Source of the DNA: Tridacna crocea
Lineage: Eukaryota > Mollusca > Bivalvia > Cardiida > Cardiidae
Assembly: GCA_943736015.1 (NCBI GenBank)
Contig: OX031059.1
Coordinates: 45,023,159 to 45,087,158 of the forward strand
Length of the DNA stretch: 64,000 nt
Reading direction: 5' to 3'
This document shows positions 51,501 to 60,500 of this stretch, piece after piece. A program made the position numbers and the translations under genes. The stretch's first letter is position 1; the number at the start of each line of letters is the position of its first letter. A model generated the notes under the pieces. That model did no database searches. It saw nothing but the letters and a program-made list of their open reading frames with translations, and had not been told where the DNA came from.

Positions 51501-54500
51501 TGACAATGGTAAAGATGGACTTGCATACAACTGTTTGTTGAGGAATGAGCTTTTAGCTGCTGGTATTGAAGACTTGAAGGTAAGAAAACAAAAAGTTCTT
51601 AATATATATGATAACCGCACTAGCGATTTTTTGTTTTTCATGATTTTAACTGACAATCTTTTGATGCTTAGCCAAGAAACTCTTTTTAGCTCCACTGGCC
51701 AAAGGCCAGCAAGCTTATGTCATGGCCTGGTGTCCGTCGTCCATCCGTCTGTGCATGCATGTGTTAACTTTTATTTCAAACATCTTCTCTGAAACTACCC
51801 ATCTAAATTTGATGAAACTTCACAGAAATGATTCTGCCATGGTCCTCTTTAGAATTTCTTGAAAGAATTTGATTCCATCAAAATTTCTGGTTGCCATGGC
51901 AACAAAACTGAAAAAAAAAAATAACATTTTTAAAAATCTTCTTCTGTGAAGCCACAAGGCCCAGGGCTACTGAATTTGGCATGTAGCTTTATCTAATGGA
52001 CCTTTAATAAGTTTCTTCATTTTATAGGTCTGGCGTCAAAATTGGCTCCATTCCAGGGATCACAAGTTTAATATGGGCTTCAAAATATAGTCACTTCAAT
52101 TTAAACATTCGTAAAGGGAAATAGCTCTTTATAAAAGACAGTTTTTGCTATTTACCTCCCTTGATTATCAAACTGCAGTGATGCATGATTGGTGCTAGAC
52201 ATTAAGTTTTTTTGATAGAAAGTATTTTGTTTTCAAGGAGAGTGATTCATTTTGATGCTAATAGTTATGCTCACATAAGTTGAATAATAAATTCAGAGTA
52301 GGTTTCTATTATTCAGGTTATTTTTACAAGGGTTTTTCCTTTCATGCTAATGAATTAACCTGCTTGTATTGCCTGATAGTGTTCATTGTTTTTAAAGGCC
52401 CTCCTTTTCATTGTCATGAAAACTTAAATTTATGTGGTAAAGGGTTAAAAAGCCGGTGGAATGATACAGGCCCATCATGGCCCTCTTGTTTAAAAATGCT
52501 TCTCCGTTGTTATGGATTGTGGTGTTGATGGGCTATGCCAGATTTAAAGTTTTGCTAGGCTTGATTTGCAACGAATAATGTGATTGGATATTGACAAGTT
52601 AAAAATAGAAATGAATGCCTGTTTGTGATAAAAATAGTTTAAATTTTCTCAGAGAAAAAAACTGAGATTACCAATCAAGATGCTTCATGAATATTTCATG
52701 AGAACAAGGAAACGCAAGCGAAATAACCCAGGGTTGATTTCAGAATGAATTGAAACTGAGTCAATTAAGATGGTATAATTGAGATACTACATGTACCTAA
52801 AACTGAGGCCACATGACACTCAGATTTGAGTTCACAGTGCAAGTCTCCGGTTGGTTAATTTCAGTTGGTTAATTTCATTCAGAGGATTGATGACATTTAG
52901 GATTCATTGCTCTCTAGCAGCTGATCATTGTTTTGACATGGTTCAATGGGAAAGCTGATGGTAGTTTGGGAAGAATATTGTGCAAGGTACTGGTTAACTC
53001 TTTCCCAAACAAACCCTTCTTTTTACGTTTCTGCATTACAAGTCTTTAGAAAATACTGTTGGAAAAGGAGAAATTGCTCGTAACAAGTGTCTGCAATACA
53101 AGTCTTTAGAAAACACTGTGGGAAAAGAAGAAATTGCTCATAATGAGCAATTTCTCCTTTTCCCACTGTGTTTTCTAGCCTATTGGAAAACTTTCTGCCA
53201 TTCTCATCAAATTCGAAATTTTCATCTGCAAAGACTTTGAGTTTGGGACAGTCTAAAATTTGTCATTTGGGAAAGAGTTGAAGAAACTTTGTACAGCATG
53301 GATAGGTGCTCTGGCTGCTGTGATGTAAATGGAATAATTTTGAAAATAGCATTAAAGACTGTGAACCATTGTTTTGACAATTTTGATGTGTAAAGGCTTT
53401 CAGAGGCAGGGGATGAATGTCATGCAAAGGACTAGTGGTAAAAGAACTGAAAGGAAAGCATGGAAATGTGCACATACTGGCCAAAATATAACTGATTCCG
53501 GTATTGGTGAAAAACATTAAGTTAAGTTTTGAATAACTGTTTTTTATCCTTCCAGGATACGCAGCCAGATGAACGAAGAATTCTTGTGCCAAAAGAGAGT
53601 AAAAATTTATTTAGAGTGAGTTTCTAATTGATTGTCATAAACCATTTAGGCTTTACAGTCTCATATGGTATAGACTTAAGATAAAAAGGCTAACCGTAAT
53701 TTGTCGAGGGGTTACTGGTAAAAGGGGGTATCTGCACTTTTGGTCAAAATTCACTTTTTTGCACAAAAATAAACATTGTTTGTATATCTTTCATGTGTAA
53801 AAATATGGTAGTTGTGAAAGGAATACTTTTAGAGATATGACCAAAGGTATAAGGCGTTATCTGCAAAATGAGTTTAGAATGCATGGTAAAAGGGGTTATA
53901 TGTGCATATGCCCCCTTTTTCCACCAGAATATTTTTTCAGGAATCTAAAAATATAATGGTAAAAGGAGATATCTGGAAAAGTAACCAGTAATTGTAAACA
54001 AATCCCACAGTATAGTGAGTAAGTGGCTAATGTATCTTGTTCTGTGAGAATGTTTATGTCTTCTTCTGCTGTTGTGGGTGAGAAATAGTATCAAATATCA
54101 GTTTCATATAATCAGTGTGGCAAAAGAAAACAATTCCAGTCTTGTCTATGACTAAACATGAGAAATTCTCATATACGGTCTACTCTGATTTAAAAAGCTA
54201 GAAGCTAGAAGCAAATACCTTCTGTTAGCCCATTACCACACAGTTGCAACTTGTACTGATCCTGAGGAAGAAGGCTTTTGAAAACAGTGTCGGAGAAGGA
54301 GAAAATGCCGAATGATTTATAGCAGTACTTTCTGCTTTTACTATGTTTTTACTTTATCAAGGCCAAATTTCCTTATTTAGGCTTCTTTTAATATGTAGGA
54401 AATGATTTCTAATTTGGGCCAGTCTGAAAATTTGGGGTTTTACACTGTTTTCACCAATATTTCATTTACATTGAGGCTGCCAGTGCACCTGCCCTTGCTT

Positions 54501-57500
54501 TCCTGGAGTCTCTTTTTATTAGCACTCTGCACAATATTCTTTCCAAGCCACTGGCTGCTTTCCCACATAAACTATAGTGTCATCTTATCTGTATGAATGC
54601 TTCTCTTTATACAAACCTTAGAGAAAATCTTTGCAGTAAGTAAATGAAGTTAAAACAAAAGAAGAGTTCCGTCATTTTTGTTTGTTGTGCAGTCATGATA
54701 TCTTGCATTACATGTACATGTATTTCAAATGTGCTATATGAGATAATAAAAGAAAGCTAAAGGTTGTTCTGATTCTGTGGTCTTAAGAATATAAGTGTCG
54801 CGATTGAAGTGCAATAATTCTTATTGCAGGTGCAAAATGCCTGAGTTACATGTATAAATGAATTTTCAGGCTACTTTTTGTAGTTTTAAAAAAAGAACAG
54901 CTAATGTTGAAAAGAATTAATTAGTCAATGATTAATTTTTCTCTTCATATCACTCTTCAAATTGTCAGTAAACGTATGGGGTAAAAGGAGATATGTATTA
55001 GCTACCACCCTTTTCATTCAACTATGTTACTCAATTCATCACTCCAGCAGAGGTAAAAGATGTTATGTGTGCAGATACCGCCTTCTTCCATCCGACTGCA
55101 ATTTAGTTTGCTACCCAAATCATTACTGGTAAAAGGGGTTATCTACATTTTTGCCCATTTATGGCTAAAATTTGGACTTTCTCCAACTGTGTTTACTTGC
55201 AATTAAAAGATATAATTATGCTCTACAACATTCCCAAATATCGCTTCAATCGATTAAGAACCTGATTTTTGGGAACAATTCAAAGTTGTTTTTTCAATTT
55301 CCCGAAAGTTTTGAAAAATGCAGATACCCCCTTTTACCTGTAACCCCTCGTTGTGTTGATTATCTTTATTGTAAAAAGGATTTTTTCAGGAGGTAATTAG
55401 CAAGTACAAGCAAGTCTTTGTTGGTGAAATGATACATTGTTTTACAAATCTTTGAAGTGTAATAATTTTTGTGCTTTTGAACAGGTTCATTTCTATGGTA
55501 TATCTCAAATTTAAATTTACGTACCAAAGAAAATAGGCATCTATTAAGATTGTCAAGATTTAAGGAATTAAATACAGATCAATTGAATTATAATAACAAG
55601 GCTAGCTGAAATCAAGTGATGTTACCCCTTAGCATATCAGTATCAATGATTGTTGGAGTGTTGATAGAAAACAGCATATGTTTACATTATAGCTAGTAAA
55701 AATTATATAGGTTCAGAAATATTGAATACATGTTTAACCCTTTACCCCATAAGACATTTCTATGGTATCTCTAAATGACCCTAAATAACAGCGAGGATGA
55801 AGCCGTTTCTTATGTGTGTATGACACTTTTTGATAGCATAGAAAAAAATATTGTGAGAAATGGTGAAATTGCTTGTCACGAGCAATTTCACCTTTTGCCA
55901 CAATGTTTTCCAAAGGCTCCTACAAGCAATGCATAGAAATGAGTATCTATGGAGTAAAGGGTTAAGATAACCATAAAGGAGATGTTTTGTTATCACTATT
56001 ATAATAAGTTATTGTATGTAAGGTGATGAATTTCAAACGGAAAAAATGTATATTTGTACATGTATTTGAGGGATCTAGCTTTGACAAAGATGTTTTGAAA
56101 GGATTGTTATGAAGGTACTGATGACTTTAGATTCGCCTTATTTTCAGTACCATGTACCAAGGAGAAGTGATTCAAGTGAATCATCTCCGTATTCCTTGTC
56201 ACCAGTAGGTAGTAAAAGCCAAAAGCTGTTACGATCACCAAGAAAGGTAAGAAGATAATTCCCCAATATATGTCAAGATGTATGTATTTTAAGTTCTCAT
56301 TTCTACTTGTAAAATGAAATTTTGTTTAGCACTTTAACCATCAATTCCAGGTTTTTACGACCCTGAGGTAGAAGCCTTTTGAAAAAAAAGTGAGAAAAGG
56401 AGAAAATACTGTAACCAGCATTTTCTCCTTTTCCCACAATGTTTTCTACCCTACTGGAAACAAATTTCAGTTCTTGAGTTACATTTTTATTTTGTCGTCT
56501 GCAAATGCTTTCAATTTGGACCTGCCTAAGATTTTGTTGTTTGGTGAAGAGTTAAAGGACTTCCATAGACTGTCCTTTACTTGTATATATAAGATCTTAG
56601 TTAAGTTTGCATTTCAGATAGCATTTCATTGGACAAGAACAGAAAAAGTGGAAATAAGCCAGCTTTTGCCTCTTTTTTCTTTAAATCTTTCTTTTCTCTG
56701 AAAATCTTATATGCAATTTTATGAACTGCTATGTCTATATGTAATCACACTAGTTAGAGTAAAGGTTTAAATGATATAGAGTAAAGGTTTAAATGATATA
56801 GCCGGCCCTGGTGGCTCAGTGGTGTGCATGTCGGGCTATGGTGGTTGTGAGTACGATACTCGGATGAGGCGAACTTCCTTTCTTGGGTATTTTCGCCTCT
56901 CACCTCTGCTGAAGCATGTGAGAAAAAGTAGTCAGTGGCTTTGGAAAGAAAATTGTGTTAGTACTGGTGTGAGAAAGCCAGGAAACATGTGCGTCACGGA
57001 CCACCATGAGATGACCATAGCTGTTAAAAGTGCAGAGCTCTAGATAAGAGGTCTTGATGACATTCTAAATCTGTTATTTCTCTTCCAAACCTTTTGTTAT
57101 GGGTACTCATTAGAATCGTATTGATGAGACGATTCAAATGAGTACCCATAACATAGGGTTTTGTGGAGAATTATTAATTTTTTCAATTTTGAAATCAAAA
57201 TCACTCCCTCTATCTGCAGCTCTGAAAGTGGCTTAAACCCCAATACAACCAATTAAATGATATCGTTTTATTCTTAAGTTTTTGGACAATGCATATGAAA
57301 TACATTTCTCTTGTCTATATTTTAGGCGGTCAGAAAAATTTCCAAAATACCATTTAAAGTATTAGATGCTCCAGAATTGCAAGATGATTTTTACTTGAAT
57401 TTGGTGGACTGGTCATCACAAAATGTGCTCAGTGTAGGCCTAGGAACCTGTGTGTACCTTTGGAGTGCATGTACCAGTCAGGTGAGACCCTTGTTTACAT

Positions 57501-60500
57501 CTAGATCTATCTTACACAGTTGAAGGGCAGCATTAAGATTTGTGGCTAGACTTTGTGAAAGTAGCATAGCCAGCTGATACTATTAACCCTTTACTCCATA
57601 GATACTCATTTCTACGCATTGCTTGTAGGAGCATTTTGAAAACATGTGGCAAAAGGTGAAATTGCTCGTGACGAGCAATTTCACCTTTTGTCACAATGTT
57701 TTCTATGCTATCAAAAGGTGTCATATACATATAAGAAATGGCTTCATTCTTGCTGTTATTCAGGGTCAAGTTTAGATATCTTAGAAATACCTTATGGGGT
57801 AAAGGGTTAAGAAATTTGTCTGCAATGTTTTCTACCCTTTACAAAACAAATTTCAAATTTTCAGTCACTTTCATTTTGTCATCTGCAAATGTTTTGATTT
57901 GGACAAGCCTAAAATATTGTTACTTGGTAATGAGTTAAGAGTAAACAGTTATGTGTTAACCAGTCAGGTGATGGAGCATTTTGAACCGCTTTTTAAAAAA
58001 GAAGTAATTTTAGTACCAGCAACATACAGTTTTGAACAGCATATGCATAAAGGTCCGCCCCCCCCCCCCCCCCCCACTACCTGTTCCTTCATCTTTAATT
58101 TGATTTTAAATTTAATATTGTTTCTATTTCTAGGTCACCCGATTATGTGATTTGTCAGGGGATGGGGATACTGTCACGTCAGTGTCATGGGCTGAAAGGG
58201 TAAGTTCACTCGTGTCCTACTATAAGAGTAATCAATGTGCTTGAATGTGAAACGATGAGGTAAAAACCTTTCTTTTCCAGTCATTTAAAACAAAAGAAAC
58301 TTAGTTAGCAATTAGTTTGTCCAGCATTTCATCCTTATATCTGGCATGGAAAATCAGAATCAAACTTTCCTCCCCTTTGATTATATGTCTTTACCAAACA
58401 GCATCATTTTAGGCTAGTCCAAAATGCATCTGCAGGAGACCAAAAAAATTGACTCAAAAACTGAAATTTGTTTTGGGTAGAAAACACTGTGGAAAAAGGA
58501 GAAAATGCTGGTTTCTCCTTTTCCCACTATTTTTTCAGAAGGCTTCCTACTTACGGTAGTGAAAAAAGAGGGATTGTTTGGTGAAGGGTTAAAATTTTGT
58601 TGTTTGGTAAAGAAATAAACCATTCTTCTACATAGGGTAATTTGGTGGCTGTTGGAACTCATAAGGGTTATGTGCAGATATGGGATGTAGCTGCGAATAA
58701 GAAGATCAACACACTCGAGGGCCATAATGCAAGAGTGGGTAAGGATACATCATAAAATCTTCAGGGAAGTCATGGATGTGCATAGGTTCCTAACTTAAAC
58801 TGTGAAATTCCAAAGTACATCTATCTGATTGTATCTGCTTAAATGTCAGGTTTTCTGTAACTTCCTAGACACTCAGTCATGATCATTCTGTATTCAAGGC
58901 AACTGACAGAACTATGTGTGTATGTGTATTGCATAGTACAAGGATTTTTTTCCTGGAAAAATAAATGTGTCAAAGAAACTTGGGTTGTTTACTTCCATGG
59001 CCATGTTGATTCGTTCATGAAATACTACAAATATGTGGCTCATGAAATAACAAATAATCGCCTCATGTGTAGATAAAAAAGTCATCTGCATCAAGAGCTC
59101 CAGATAGAGGGAGTGCTGTAGAAAACAATGTGGGAAAAGGAGAAAATGCTTGTTACCAGCTTTTTATCCTTTTGCCACATTATTTTCAAAAGACTTCTAT
59201 CTCAGGGTCTTAAGAACCAGGGATTGTTTGGTAAAGGATTAAAACTATGCAAGTTAACTCATATTTTATTACATGTTTAGGTGCTTTGGCATGGAATGCT
59301 GACATGTTGTCATCAGGAAGTCGTGATAGACTCATATTACAAAGAGATATACGAACACCATCTGTAGCTCCTGAACGTCGTCTCACTGGACACAGACAGG
59401 AAGTGTGCGGGCTAAAGTGGTCCCCTGATCATCAGCATTTAGCGTCAGGTGGAAATGATAATAAACTTTATGTGTGGAACATGTCTAGTCTCTCACCTGT
59501 TCAGACATACACTGACCATTTAGCAGCTGTGAAAGCAATTGCTTGGTCCCCCCACCAACATGGACTTTTAGCGAGCGGTGGGGGTACAGCAGACCGGTGT
59601 ATACGTTTCTGGAATACGCTGACTGGTCAGCCGTTACAGTGTGTAGATACTGGGTCACAAGTCTGTAACCTAGCATGGTCTAAACACTCGAATGAATTGG
59701 TAAGACTTTTTGTCTTTTTTTTTTCAACTCCTTCATACACAAGCATTCAAAAACTGATTCTTCCTCCTTTAGATCTATCTCTGGGAGGAGACATTGTAAA
59801 TGAACAGCTATTTTCTAAATAAAAGTATGCTATATTGTGGTCAGACTTGTACATTTTTCAGCTGAACTTTAAGAAAAATTGTTGTATTGTGACAACCCTG
59901 CAGCCATCTGCATCATGCAAGAGGATATTTTCTGCTATCTCTATCATTCCTTAACCCATTACTACATAATCCCTACTTTTGACAAACCTAAGAAAGAAGC
60001 CTTTAGAAAACAATGTGGAAAAAGGAGAAAATGCTGGTTAACAGCATTTTCTCCTTTTCCCACAATGTTTTCTCCCCATCAGAAAACAAATTTAAAATTT
60101 TCAGTCACTTCTATTTTGTTGTCTGCAAACGCTTTAAATTTGACCAAGCCTAAAATTTAGTTGTTTGGTAATGAGTTAATTCTTTACCAAAATAACAAAA
60201 TTTTGTACTGGTCCATGTTCAAAGCATTTGTAGACTACAAAATAAATGCAACATTGAAATATATTATGAGAAGGAGAGAAAACATTGTGGGAAAAGGAGA
60301 AAATGCTGGTTATCAACATTTTCTTCTTTTCCCACAATGGTTTTAAAAGGCTTCTTCCTCAGGGTCATTAAAAGTCATGATTGTGTGGTAAACTGTTAAG
60401 ATAAATGTTATTGATTTTTGATTTTGACCTATTGTTAAAGGCTCTAGTGGCAAAAAAGTGAACAAGTATCATGCTGTTTTAAAGTATGGAAAGTTACTGT

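Larger units (their letters stand above)
53705..55350. mobile_element. 1.65-kb element with 32-bp terminal inverted repeats
   Basis: The left end 53705-53736 (cgaggggttactggtaaaag, then ggggtatctgca) is the reverse complement of 55319-55350 with one mismatch. TTGT lies on both sides (53701-53704 and 55351-55354), a possible 4-bp target duplication. The motif ggtaaaaggrgntatctg recurs inside near both ends (for example 53892, 53961, 54979 and 55126). No transposase frame is seen. It also contains a MITE and a SINE fragment, so it is old. It lies in FZR1 intron 4. Confidence 0.75.

Noticed and set aside
58056..58074. C-run, also G/C runs near 38199 and 40140
   Set aside because: Simple homopolymers; no further structure was seen.
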